DNA from: PWXP01 sp040772845
Lineage (GTDB): Bacteria; Planctomycetota; Planctomycetia; Pirellulales; Thermoguttaceae
NCBI GenBank assembly: GCA_040772845.1
Contig: JAXGXG010000001.1
Span: 4,340,001-4,404,000 of the forward strand
DNA: 64,000 bases
Direction of reading: 5' to 3'
Made by a program: the position numbers and the translations under genes. This document shows, one piece after another, positions 50,954 through 60,090 of this stretch. Position 1 is the stretch's first letter. Every line of letters starts with the position of its first letter. The notes beneath the pieces were generated by a model. It was given only the letters and a program-made list of their open reading frames with translations. It had not been told where the DNA came from and searched no databases.

Positions 50954-52295
50954 CAGTAGTTCCAAATTTCGTAACTTGATATAGGTGAACGCAAGGGCTT
51001 TTTGGTAAAGGACTTAGGGGATCACACATACCCAAGTCCAGACCAGGAGGTAACCCATGCGTTCACGGAAGAACCATTGTACGATCTCATGCCGCGAAGT
51101 CCACAACCGCGCCGGAGCCATTGTCCAGCAGCATCTCCAGTTGCAGGACCATGGGTACAAATGCCGGGCGTCGGTCTTGCTGAATGTCCTCTTTTACGCA
51201 GCTTCCCGTATTGGCTTCATTTCCGCTGCTTGCCGGAATCTGGCGGGCGCGCCAACACAGCAGACCGTATTCAACGTGCTGGTGGCGACGTTGCCGGAGT
51301 ATCACGAACTGGAGAAGCGGTTGAACAAGGCGCTGGTGGACGGCCTTCCCAAGGCCGTGCGACGGCGCAAACAGACGCTGGCGATCGACCTGACGTTGAT
51401 CCCGTACCATGGCGAGCCACATCGGCACCTCGACGAAATCTATCGCAGCCAACCGAAGAGTGGCACGAGTCACTTTCATGCATACGCCACCTGCTACGTG
51501 GTTCGCAACGGGCATCGTTTCACGATCGCCTTGACGCCGGTACAGCGCGGCGAATCGATGGAAGAGGTCGTCCGTCGCCTGCTGCGTCAAGCACGCGCCC
51601 AGGGCGTAAAATGCCGGCTTTTGCTGCTGGATCGCGGGTTTTACTCGGTTGCAGTCATCCGTTATTTGCAGGCAGCCCGCTGCGCTTTTCTGATGCCGGT
51701 TGTCAAACGCGGCCGCAAGCCGAAGGCGGGCCAAGCCGCGACGGGTACGCGGGCCTTCGCCCAATGGAAGAAGAGCGGTTGGGCCACACACACCCTGAAA
51801 GCGTCCAAGGCAACCAAGTACGGCAAGACCGCGACCGTCAGGATTTGTGTCAAGTGCGGCAATCTTGCCGGCAAGTGGAAACGCCACGGCCGACGGGCGT
51901 TCGTGTATGCGTTTTGGGGATTCCGGCCTGCCAGCCCGCAATGGGTGTACGAAACGTATCGCAAACGGTTCGGTATCGAAACCAGCTATCGCCAGATGAA
52001 CGAGGCACGCATCCGCACCTGCACTCGCAATCCACTGTTGCGGCTGCTCTTCTTCGGCTTGGCGATGATCCTCCGCAACGTCTGGGTCTGGTTTCATTTG
52101 ACCACCCTCTCGGAACGCCACGGACGACGACTCGCGTTACATCTGGAGCGTCTTCCATTCCGCGATATGCTGCTGAACCTGCAGCGGGTGGCCGAAGTGA
52201 TCATGGGAATCACACAATGCATCCTCGACGTAACCTCCGGCCACGCAACACCTTCTGACACACCGGACGCTTTCAGCTAAAATTTGGAACTACTG
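50954..52295 (+). mobile_element. Complete IS (ISH3/IS4-like) with 16-bp TIRs and 5-bp TSD
   Basis: Perfect terminal inverted repeats CAGTAGTTCCAAATTT (50954-50969) and AAATTTGGAACTACTG (52280-52295). Direct repeats AGTTT at 50949-50953 and 52296-52300 are the target-site duplication. Length 1342 bp with one intact transposase. TIR length, TSD size and the YRxRFGIETSYRQ motif are closest to what I know of ISH3-type elements, although another IS4-superfamily assignment is possible. Confidence 0.9.
51057..52280 (+). CDS. DDE transposase (ISH3/IS4-like)
   Basis: 407 residues. Catalytic triad candidates: D111 in LAIDLTLIPYHG, D192 in LLLLDRGFYSV, E308 in YRKRFGIETSYRQMNEARIRT. A basic region and KCGNLAGKWKRHGRR lie between. 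The gene fills the IS and its stop falls at the start of the right TIR. The reading frame is intact and both TIRs are perfect, so the element may be active. Confidence 0.88.
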   Translation: MRSRKNHCTISCREVHNRAGAIVQQHLQLQDHGYKCRASVLLNVLFYAASRIGFISAACRNLAGAPTQQTVFNVLVATLPEYHELEKRLNKALVDGLPKAVRRRKQTLAIDLTLIPYHGEPHRHLDEIYRSQPKSGTSHFHAYATCYVVRNGHRFTIALTPVQRGESMEEVVRRLLRQARAQGVKCRLLLLDRGFYSVAVIRYLQAARCAFLMPVVKRGRKPKAGQAATGTRAFAQWKKSGWATHTLKASKATKYGKTATVRICVKCGNLAGKWKRHGRRAFVYAFWGFRPASPQWVYETYRKRFGIETSYRQMNEARIRTCTRNPLLRLLFFGLAMILRNVWVWFHLTTLSERHGRRLALHLERLPFRDMLLNLQRVAEVIMGITQCILDVTSGHATPSDTPDAFS

Positions 52296-52404
52296 AGTTT
52301 GAGAAGTTGCCGTATGTCGAGTCGTCCTGCGGCTGAGGGACTCTCTCACACAACCGACGTCTCCGGCCAAGGTCTCCTGACTGCTGTCAGTTTTCTTTCG
52401 ACCG

Positions 52405-53589
52405 TTAGGGAGAAGACGTATCCGTACCCGGTACGCGGGAGACCTGGCGGAAGCGGCGAGGAGTCATGCCGACCTCACGGCGGAAGACCCGGGCGAAGTA
52501 TTTGAACCATTCAAACCCGCAACTGCGGCACACCAGTTCGATGCTCATGTCCGATTGGCGGAGCAGCGTCCTGGCCCGTTCGATTTGCAGTCGCAGGATT
52601 TCCTGTTTGAGTGTTCGCTGGAACGTCTCGTGAAACCGCCGTTCCAACGTTCGGCGGGAGAACGCCACGACCTCGGCCACGTCTTCCACCGAGATACCTT
52701 CACAGGCGTGTTCTCGAATGAATCGTACGGCCAGGGCCACTTCGGCATCGTCCACGGCCAAAACATCGGTCGATTGTCTTGCCACGACTCCGCCAGGCTC
52801 GGTCCAAATGACCTTTTCCACCGGGGCTTCGCCAGCCATCAGCCGCGCCAGCAAGGCTGCCCCTTCGTAACCGCAGCGGGCCGAGTGCGGATCGACACTC
52901 GACAGGGGCGGATAACTCAAACTCGAGAGTACCGGGTCGTTGTCCACACCTACCACAGCAAGCTGTTCGGGCACGGCGATCTTCGCCCGCCGGCAGAGAT
53001 CCAGCAGTGCCACGGCATAACGGTCGGACGGAGAGAAAACACCACAGCGGGCCGGCAGGGACTTCAGCCAATCGAGAATACGCGATTGCTGGACGTTCTG
53101 CCACTTCTGCCTGCCCTGCCGTGTTGGCGGGACATAGATTGAGCAAGGGCGATCATTCTGAGCAAGCTTGCTGAGAAAGCCGTCGCGGCGCCGCACGGCC
53201 CACCAGTGATGCTCCGGAGCGAAAAAGGCGAACTGTTCGAGTCCCAGTCCAAGCAAATGCTCGGCGGCCATTTCGCCCATTCGTTCTGATTCTGCATGAA
53301 CACAAGGCAGGCCAAGCTGCGGATCGGCAACCAACTCCACCACCGGCAGTCCGGTGGCCTGCAGCCGCTCCACGTCCCGAGGGTATAGGCTGCAGGCGAG
53401 AATCCCGTCTCCCCGCCAGTCGTTCAGCCAGGTGGGGAGGCGTTCGTAGATGGCCCGCTCGGCGACGCACGTCGACCATGGGCCATGTTGAGCGATGTAG
53501 CGGCCGATTCCAAGCGATAACCCTCGGCCGTAGGCACCGGCTGTTTCTACCAACAACAAGACGTGCGGAATGTGCCAGTCGTTATCCAT
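52405..53589 (-). CDS. XylR-type AraC-family transcriptional regulator
   Basis: 394 residues. Residues 1-275 form a LacI/PBP1-like ligand-binding domain (VLLLVETAGAYGRGLSLGIGRY, VVGVDNDPVLSSLSYPPLSSV). Residues 285-385 are an AraC two-HTH domain (ISVEDVAEVVAFSRRTLERRF, MSIELVCRSCGFEWFKYFARVFRREVG). This is the XylR architecture common in planctomycetes, regulating sugar utilisation. It is divergent from the HzsA-related gene cluster, with a shared 273-bp intergenic region that holds an operator-like palindrome. Confidence 0.92.
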   Translation of the reverse strand: MDNDWHIPHVLLLVETAGAYGRGLSLGIGRYIAQHGPWSTCVAERAIYERLPTWLNDWRGDGILACSLYPRDVERLQATGLPVVELVADPQLGLPCVHAESERMGEMAAEHLLGLGLEQFAFFAPEHHWWAVRRRDGFLSKLAQNDRPCSIYVPPTRQGRQKWQNVQQSRILDWLKSLPARCGVFSPSDRYAVALLDLCRRAKIAVPEQLAVVGVDNDPVLSSLSYPPLSSVDPHSARCGYEGAALLARLMAGEAPVEKVIWTEPGGVVARQSTDVLAVDDAEVALAVRFIREHACEGISVEDVAEVVAFSRRTLERRFHETFQRTLKQEILRLQIERARTLLRQSDMSIELVCRSCGFEWFKYFARVFRREVGMTPRRFRQVSRVPGTDTSSP

Positions 53590-53729
53590 AGATTGTCTGT
53601 CGATGGCGCCGCAAAGGCCATCGTCCCGTCTCGGAAGCAGATCATCGCGCCTTCGGCCGGCGGTTCCCGGGCCACTGCCGGTCGTTCACTCTAGTTGTGG
53701 CGTCGGGGACGGTCAACCTACTTCTGTCG

Positions 53730-53778
53730 CAAAAATGCGATATTTTGCCCAGCACGGCCCCTGGTTCTCGGCTATAAT
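53730..53778. promoter_or_regulatory. Candidate operator and promoter between xylR and the HzsA-related gene
   Basis: CAAAAATGCGATATTTTG (53730-53747) is an imperfect palindrome and the most A/T-rich site in the region. A TATAAT box (53773-53778) faces the plus-strand cluster, about 85 nt before its start. The likely -35 (TTGCCC, 53745-53750) overlaps the palindrome but the spacing of 22 nt is long, so the promoter is tentative. Confidence 0.5.
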
Positions 53779-53862
53779 CGGAGATTCCCGGCACGACGGT
53801 TCGGATTGTGACTTGGCCCCTTTGTGCCGTTGAGCGAACGACCCACAGGATGGAGCAGTAAC

Positions 53863-56238
53863 GTGACTGTTTGCGGCCCGCCTTCCCCAAGTGGACGACA
53901 CACATCTGGCTTGTGGCTCACCCTGTTTCTCCTCCTCTCGTCTCAAATGGCCTTTGGAGAAGAAGTCGTAATGCCGGCGAGAGGAAACGCCTTCGCTGAG
54001 GAGTCCCCCCAAACCCTGGACCTCATCCGTGCAGAGCTTGCAGGGCCCAGCCTGCAAGAGACGCGGGCCATGCTGTGCGACAGGTTCGGCGTCGATGAAA
54101 TCCTGTTCATCAAGCGGATTACCTACACGTCGTCGCACTACTACAGCGAGTATATCGATTCGCAGTGGACGCCCGGCGGCGGCATCTACGTTCTTTCGTT
54201 GAAGGACGGAACGGTTCGCTCGTTGACGACAGGTCTTGAGGGCGGCGTGTTCGGCCGCATGGACCTTTCCTTCGACGCGAAGCGGGTCGTCTTCGACTGG
54301 AAACGCTCCAACGGCGAAGGCTACCGGATCTACGAGGTCGGGATCGACGGCTCGGGGCTCCGGCAGGTTCTTCCGCCGCCGGACAACGAGGCTGCGCTGG
54401 TCGAGAAATACCACCTGGGTTACCACAACGGCACCGACGACATGCACCCGTGCTATCTGCCGGACGGCGGGATCGCCTTTGTCTCGACACGTTGCCAGGC
54501 CAGTACGCTTTGCCATCCTGCCGATGTCTTCACGACGCCGGTGGTGTACCGCATGGATGCCGACGGAAGCAACCTCAAGCAACTGAGCTTCGGGGCACTG
54601 AGCGAGTTCACGCCGGTGGTCCTGCCGGATGGACGCATCATGTATGCCCGGTGGGAATACGTCGACAAAGGTGCGGTGGCGGCCAAGTGTATCTGGGCCA
54701 TGCGGCCGGATGGCATGGCGTCTTCCGAGATCTACGGCAACGATATTCCCTTTCCGACCACCATGATCCAGGCGAGGCCGATTCCCGGCCGGCCGAACCA
54801 ATACGTTTTGCTCGGCTGTCCCCACTACCCGCAGAACGCGCTGGGGACCGTCGTTCGGCTCGACATGAACAAGCCGATCCGCACCGACGAACCGATGACC
54901 TGCCTGACGCCGGCCGTTAAGGTCTTGACCGAGGGCGGATGGCATTTCAGCGACACTCCAACGGGACAAACGGAGGTAGACCGGTCCGGCCACGGCCCGC
55001 TTTTCCGCGATCCCTGGCCGCTGGACGAAAACCACTTTCTGGTGGCCCACAAGCCGCGTGGTTTCGGCGCGTGTTATGCACCCAACGGCTACGGATTGTA
55101 TCTGCTGGACTCGACCGGCGAGGTGTCGCCCGTGTTTCGCGATCCCGAGATTTCCTCGTGGCAGCCGACTCGGCTGAAGGCCCGGCCGACGCCTCCCGTA
55201 TTGCCGACCGCCTGCGATGCCGACCTTGCCGAGCGTAACCTGGCCCGCTGTGTCGTGACGGATGTCTATCGAGGATTGGAAGGCGTGGAGCGCGGAACGA
55301 TCAAGCACCTCCGCATTCTGGAGCAGATCCCACGGCCCTGGAGCGCCCGGCGTCCCGGGAATTCCATCGACGACTCCTACGATCAACAGTATGCCGTCGT
55401 CTCGAAAGATACCGCGCTCGGGCTGAAGGTACAGCATGGCATTGTTCCTGTGGAGAAAGACGGCAGTGCACATTTCCTGGTTCCGGCCAATGCCAACGTC
55501 TTCATGCAGGTGTTGGACGAGAACTACCTGGCGGTGCAAACCGAGCGGACGTTTGTCAACTACATGCCGGGCGAAACGCGTTCCTGTATTGGCTGTCACG
55601 AAACGCCCGACGATTCTCCCGATTCCCAAGCGATCCCGCCGATGGCTCTGGGCCGCGCACCGTCGTTTCCCGGCCCGCAGCCCGGCGAGACGTCCGGACA
55701 GCGGACACTGCATTATCCGACCGACGTGCAACCGGTTCTCGACCGTCACTGCGTTGAATGTCACAATGAGAATCGGAAGGAAGGCGGCCTGGATCTGAGC
55801 GGCCGGATGACGCAGTTCTTCTGTGCCTCCTATGAAAACCTCCTTGTCGAACGTCGCCGCGCGCGAAGCGATCGCGTGGATCCCGACCTGGCGCCGACCA
55901 TCGGGGAAAACCATCCGAAAACGGGCAACATCTGTTACCTGCCGGCTCGGAGTCTCGGTTCTCACAACAGTGTACTCATGGCCATGCTCATGCCGGGCAA
56001 GATCGAGCTTTCTGGCGACCAGGCGCGGCTCGAGCGGTTGGCTGCCCTGATCGAGTCGCATGAAGATGTTGTACTCAAGCCCGAGGAGTTGCTGAAAATC
56101 TCCAATTGGGTCGATACCAACGCCCAATACTATGGTTCCTACTACGGCCGACGAAACCTGAAGGACAAGGACCATCCGGATTTCCGTCCCGTGCCGTCGT
56201 GGGAATCGGCCATCGGTATCCCACCCGGTCATCAATAG
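53863..56238 (+). CDS. HzsA-related exported protein with PD40-type propeller and two CxxCH sites
   Basis: 791 residues from a GTG at 53863 (GGAG upstream). A hydrophobic segment (LWLTLFLLLSSQMAFGEE) serves as signal peptide. The first half is a PD40/WD40-like propeller (YVLSLKDGTVRSLT, YRIYEVGIDGSGLRQV, DMHPCYLPDGGIAFVSTR). The second half matches the hydrazine-synthase-alpha-like (HZS_alpha) family with c-type heme motifs C575IGCH579 and C630VECH634. Such HzsA-related proteins are common in planctomycetes that are not anammox, so hydrazine synthesis should not be inferred. Role may be redox or binding in polysaccharide breakdown, given the sulfatase downstream. Confidence 0.85.
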   Translation: MTVCGPPSPSGRHTSGLWLTLFLLLSSQMAFGEEVVMPARGNAFAEESPQTLDLIRAELAGPSLQETRAMLCDRFGVDEILFIKRITYTSSHYYSEYIDSQWTPGGGIYVLSLKDGTVRSLTTGLEGGVFGRMDLSFDAKRVVFDWKRSNGEGYRIYEVGIDGSGLRQVLPPPDNEAALVEKYHLGYHNGTDDMHPCYLPDGGIAFVSTRCQASTLCHPADVFTTPVVYRMDADGSNLKQLSFGALSEFTPVVLPDGRIMYARWEYVDKGAVAAKCIWAMRPDGMASSEIYGNDIPFPTTMIQARPIPGRPNQYVLLGCPHYPQNALGTVVRLDMNKPIRTDEPMTCLTPAVKVLTEGGWHFSDTPTGQTEVDRSGHGPLFRDPWPLDENHFLVAHKPRGFGACYAPNGYGLYLLDSTGEVSPVFRDPEISSWQPTRLKARPTPPVLPTACDADLAERNLARCVVTDVYRGLEGVERGTIKHLRILEQIPRPWSARRPGNSIDDSYDQQYAVVSKDTALGLKVQHGIVPVEKDGSAHFLVPANANVFMQVLDENYLAVQTERTFVNYMPGETRSCIGCHETPDDSPDSQAIPPMALGRAPSFPGPQPGETSGQRTLHYPTDVQPVLDRHCVECHNENRKEGGLDLSGRMTQFFCASYENLLVERRRARSDRVDPDLAPTIGENHPKTGNICYLPARSLGSHNSVLMAMLMPGKIELSGDQARLERLAALIESHEDVVLKPEELLKISNWVDTNAQYYGSYYGRRNLKDKDHPDFRPVPSWESAIGIPPGHQ

Positions 56239-56424
56239 AATCTGCTTGCGCCATTGCTTGGGGATGGCATTCCGTTGACATCTGCCCGGCTGGCGTGTAA
56301 CCTGCAACGGGCGTTTTCTTGCGGGGACAGGCAGGTCTGCCGGTTTCTGCTGGATCGCTCGAAAGGGAAATTCGGCAACGGCCGGATCCGGATACATGCA
56401 ATCGAATCGCTGGGGAGAATCACC

Positions 56425-57852
56425 ATGCTATTTCGTCCAGGGCCTTCGGGAACCTCGCACACGCATCGCCCTAAGCCGTTTGTGGGGGTCCAGTTGCGAT
56501 TCCTGACGGTATGCCTTGCCGTTGCTGCCCTCGGGACCATGTTCTCTGTGGCCCATGCCGAACCTGCAAAGCAAGGTCGGCGAAACGTCCTTCTGTACGT
56601 CGTTGACGATCAGGGGACGAACGATGCAGGCTGCTACGGCAACCCGGTCATCCGAACGCCGGGACTGGATATGCTTGCGGCCGAAGGTGCGCGATTCAAC
56701 TACGCTTTCTGCACCAGCTCCAGTTGTTCGGCCAGCCGGTCGGTCATTCTGAGCGGGCAGTACAATCACGCCAATGGCCAATACGGGCACGAGCACAGCG
56801 TTCATCATTTCCGGTCGTTCGACCACGTGAAGAGCCTTCCGGCGCTTCTGTCGGAAGCCGGCTACCGGACGCGCTGTGCCGGCAAGTACCACGTGGGGCC
56901 GACCGAGGTCTATCCGTTCGACGATTTTCTGCGCCGTGGCAGTCCGGTCGAGATGGCCGAATCGTGCCGCGACATGATCGCCGCAGAAGGAGAGCGGCCG
57001 TTTTTCCTGTACTTCTGCACGACGGAACCCCACCGGCCGTTCCGCCGCGAGGGTTCGGCTTCGGTCGATCCCGCCGACGTGATCGTGCCGCCGTATCTTC
57101 CCGATACGCCCGAATGTCGCGAAGAGCTGGCCAAGTACTACGGTTCCGTCGAGCGGGCCGACAGCGGATTGAAGCGGCTGATCGAGATCCTGAAGGAAAC
57201 GGGCCGATGGTCGGATACGCTGGTGTTGTACATCTCTGACAACGGCATCGCATTCCCCGGTGCGAAGACGACATGCTACGAACCGGGGCTGCATCTCCCC
57301 TGCGTGGTGCGGAACCCGTACGCCGAGAAACGCGGCCTGGTGTCCAGCGCCATGGTCAACTGGGCCGACATCGCCCCGACGATCCTCGATTTCGCCGGCG
57401 CCATGCCGAAGAAGCCACCGTTCCACGGGCGTTCTTTCCTGGGGATATTGGAGGACGAGCATCCGGAGGGATGGGACGAGGTCTATGCCTCTCACACGTT
57501 CCATGAGATCACAATGTACTACCCGATGCGCGTGGTGCGCGGCCGGAAGTGGAAGCTGATCTACAACATTGCCTATCCGCTGCCGTACCCGTTTGCGTCG
57601 GACCTCTATGCTTCGACGACGTGGCAGGGGGTGCTCAAGCGGGGCGACACGATTTACGGCAAACGCGCCGTCGAGGCCTATCTGCAACGCCCGCAGTTCG
57701 AACTCTATAACCTGGAGGACGATCCCCACGAAGTCCGCAATCTTGCCGCCGACCCGCAATACACGGCGGTGCTCGAAGAGCTCAAGGGCAAGGTCAAGGC
57801 GTTCCAGCAGCGGACGAAGGACCCGTGGCTGGTGAAGTGGGAGTACGAGTGA
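56425..57852 (+). CDS. Type I sulfatase, exported
   Basis: 475 residues from the ATG at 56425, preceded by GGGGAG; the frame from 56254 is longer without support. Signal peptide at about 22-45 ending AHAEP. Active-site Cys101 in SSCSASRSVILSGQY is the formylglycine site (C-x-A-x-R), with metal-binding YVVDDQGTNDAGCYG and KYHVGP. The layout fits heparan-type or polysaccharide sulfatases (S1 family); substrate unknown. Activity needs a formylglycine-generating or anaerobic maturase, not found here. The gene follows the HzsA-related gene on the same strand. Confidence 0.9.
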   Translation: MLFRPGPSGTSHTHRPKPFVGVQLRFLTVCLAVAALGTMFSVAHAEPAKQGRRNVLLYVVDDQGTNDAGCYGNPVIRTPGLDMLAAEGARFNYAFCTSSSCSASRSVILSGQYNHANGQYGHEHSVHHFRSFDHVKSLPALLSEAGYRTRCAGKYHVGPTEVYPFDDFLRRGSPVEMAESCRDMIAAEGERPFFLYFCTTEPHRPFRREGSASVDPADVIVPPYLPDTPECREELAKYYGSVERADSGLKRLIEILKETGRWSDTLVLYISDNGIAFPGAKTTCYEPGLHLPCVVRNPYAEKRGLVSSAMVNWADIAPTILDFAGAMPKKPPFHGRSFLGILEDEHPEGWDEVYASHTFHEITMYYPMRVVRGRKWKLIYNIAYPLPYPFASDLYASTTWQGVLKRGDTIYGKRAVEAYLQRPQFELYNLEDDPHEVRNLAADPQYTAVLEELKGKVKAFQQRTKDPWLVKWEYE

Positions 57853-57895
57853 TATGAAAGGACCGTTCTACGACGATTTAACGAGGAGGATTTTC

Positions 57896-58867
57896 ATGGG
57901 CGATTCGAACAGTATTTCTCGTCGCGGGTTTCTCGGGGCATCGCTGGCGGCGGCCGGGGCGGTCCACGCGGTTGGCGCTGCTGCCGCGGACGGCCAAGAC
58001 GCCGCAACCACACAGGACGAGAACGCCATGCCGTGCGGTATGTTGGGCAAGGCGAAACTCAGCCGCATCTTCCTGGGCGGCAATCTGATCGGCGGTTACA
58101 TGCACTGCCGCGATCTGAGTTACGTCAACCAACTGTTCCGCGCCTACGCCACCGAAGAGAAAATCGTCGAGACGCTCAAAATCGCCGCCGACAACGGAAT
58201 CAACTGCGTCTTCGAATCCGGCGCCTCGGCCGTCGCCGCATACAATAAGAAGTACAACGGCAGCATGCGGTTCATCCCGCACATCCGGCCATCTTCCAGC
58301 ACGCAACAGCTCGAAGACGAGATCAAGATGAAGGTCGATCTGGGCGCCGTCGCCCTCTACTGCTGGGGCGTGCAGTCGGACGATCTCGTTCGCACCGGCC
58401 AGGTGGCCAAAATCGGCAAGGCCGTCGAGCTTGCCAAACGCTATGACTTGCCGGTCGGCGTTTGCGGGCATTCGCTGCAGGTTCCCATGCAGTGCGAAAA
58501 GGAAAAGGTCCCTTGCGACTTCTACGTCAAGACGCTCCACACGGACGACTATCCCTCGGCTACACCGAAGGAGCTGCGCAAGGACTTCATGTGGAGCACC
58601 GGTGGAGAAGGCTTCTACGACAACATGTGGTGTATCGATTGCGAGGAGACCATCGAGTTCTTCAAGAGTATCGAAAAGCCCTGGATCGCCTTCAAGATCC
58701 TTGCCGCCGGCGCGTTGAGGCCGCGGCAGGCCTTCGCCCATGCATTCAGTAACGGCGCCGATTTCATTGCCGTCGGCATGTTCGACTTCCAGGTGAAGGA
58801 AGACTGCGATATGGTCAAACGATTGGTTGCCCGGGAACAGAACCGGTCGCGTCCCTGGCGTGCGTAG
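57896..58867 (+). CDS. Tat-exported TIM-barrel-like protein
   Basis: 323 residues from the ATG at 57896, with AGGAGG 7 nt upstream, preferred over the ATG at 57854. A twin-arginine signal (SRRGFLGASLAAAGAV) starts it. The rest has an (alpha/beta)-barrel feel (KIAADNGINCVFESGASAVA, VALYCWGVQSDDLVRTG, FKILAAGALRPRQAFAHAF), reminiscent of aldo/keto-reductase-like barrels, but the catalytic DxxxY...K...H set is not obvious. Likely exported and folded with cofactor or metal. It lies in the XylR/sulfatase cluster, 44 nt after the sulfatase. Confidence 0.75.
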   Translation: MGDSNSISRRGFLGASLAAAGAVHAVGAAAADGQDAATTQDENAMPCGMLGKAKLSRIFLGGNLIGGYMHCRDLSYVNQLFRAYATEEKIVETLKIAADNGINCVFESGASAVAAYNKKYNGSMRFIPHIRPSSSTQQLEDEIKMKVDLGAVALYCWGVQSDDLVRTGQVAKIGKAVELAKRYDLPVGVCGHSLQVPMQCEKEKVPCDFYVKTLHTDDYPSATPKELRKDFMWSTGGEGFYDNMWCIDCEETIEFFKSIEKPWIAFKILAAGALRPRQAFAHAFSNGADFIAVGMFDFQVKEDCDMVKRLVAREQNRSRPWRA

Positions 58868-58925
58868 CCGTTCAAGCGGCCACCCGATACCTGCGGGACC
58901 GGTCCCGCCCTCATGGAGTGAACGG

Positions 58926-60032
58926 ATGGATCTCGACCACTGGCATATGGCTCACGCGTTGGAACTGGCGGATCGGGGGCAAGGACTCGTCGAACCGAAC
59001 CCGATGGTCGGCTGCGTGATTGCGCAGGGTGTAGAGGTTATTGGCGAAGGCTGGCACCGGCTGTACGGCGGACCTCACGCCGAAATGGAAGCGCTGCGCG
59101 TGGCCGGATCGCGCGCCGCCGGCGCCACGATGTACGTCACGCTGGAACCCTGCTGCCATCATGGGAAAACGCCTCCCTGCACCGAGGCCATCATCCGCGC
59201 CGGGCTGGCTCGTGTTGTGGTGGCCCAGCGCGATCCGTTTCCGGAGGTGGCCGGCAAGGGGATCGCCCAACTGCAATCCGCCGGCATCGTGGTCGAGGTC
59301 GGATTGGGCGAGGCCGAGGCCAGTGAGATGAACGCGCCCTACCTGAAGCTGGTCGCTACCGGCCGGCCCTGGATCCTTGCCAAGTGGGCCATGACGCTCG
59401 ACGGCAAACTCGCGACGCGCACCGCAGGCAGCCAGTGGATCTCAGGCATGCAGTCGCGCGAAGTCGTTCACCAGTTGCGCGGCCGCGTCGATGCCATTCT
59501 GGTGGGCCGCGGTACGGCCGAGCACGACGATCCGAAGTTGACCGCCCGCCCTGCCGGCCTGCGCACCGCAACGCGCATCGTGCTCGATACACGCGCTGTA
59601 ATCGCAACCGATTCGCAGCTTGTTCGCACCGCCTGCGAAATCCCCGTCCTGGTCGCCGCCGGAGAAGATGCGCCGCCGGCCCATCGAAAACGGCTAATCG
59701 ATGCCGGTTGCGAGGTGCTCATTCTGCCCGGCCAATCGTTCGCCGAGCGGCTCGACGCCCTGCTGGTGGAACTGGGCCGGCGCCGGATGACCAACGTCCT
59801 GGTCGAGGGGGGCGCCCACGTGTTCGGAACACTGTTGGACCGGAAGTCAATTGATGAAGTCCACGCGTTCATCGCGCCCAAACTGATCGGCGGGGCGGAA
59901 GCGCCCGGCCCCATTGCCGGCCTGGGCGTCGCGAACATGGCCCACGCCATCCTGCTCCCTTCACTCGCCGTCCGACCAATCGGCAGCGACGTCTACATCT
60001 TCGGCCGTGTAGAATACCCATCGAACGGATGA
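58926..60032 (+). CDS. ribD: Bifunctional riboflavin biosynthesis protein RibD (deaminase/reductase)
   Basis: 368 residues. The N-terminal CDA-fold deaminase has zinc ligands H51 (HAE, E53 general acid), C76 (PCC) and C85 (TPPC). The C-terminal reductase starts at about 150 (RPWILAKWAMTLDGKLATRTAGSQWISG) and includes LVEGGAHVFGTLL. It converts DARPP to ArPP in two steps of riboflavin synthesis. ATG at 58926, with GGAGTGAAC upstream. Its stop is about 58 bp from the convergent lipoprotein gene. Confidence 0.95.
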   Translation: MDLDHWHMAHALELADRGQGLVEPNPMVGCVIAQGVEVIGEGWHRLYGGPHAEMEALRVAGSRAAGATMYVTLEPCCHHGKTPPCTEAIIRAGLARVVVAQRDPFPEVAGKGIAQLQSAGIVVEVGLGEAEASEMNAPYLKLVATGRPWILAKWAMTLDGKLATRTAGSQWISGMQSREVVHQLRGRVDAILVGRGTAEHDDPKLTARPAGLRTATRIVLDTRAVIATDSQLVRTACEIPVLVAAGEDAPPAHRKRLIDAGCEVLILPGQSFAERLDALLVELGRRRMTNVLVEGGAHVFGTLLDRKSIDEVHAFIAPKLIGGAEAPGPIAGLGVANMAHAILLPSLAVRPIGSDVYIFGRVEYPSNG

Positions 60033-60090
60033 CTCCAGGCACGCAGGGTATGACGAGCCAGAACCAGAAGAGTTGCCGGGCCTCGCATAC

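Noticed and set aside
53863..56238. Hydrazine synthase subunit and hence anammox metabolism
   Set aside because: HzsA-related proteins are widespread outside anammox bacteria; there are no hzsB/hzsC genes and context is sulfatase/XylR.
53713..56397. An 894-codon minus-strand frame
   Set aside because: Antisense to the HzsA-related protein; His/Arg-rich shadow with no domain.
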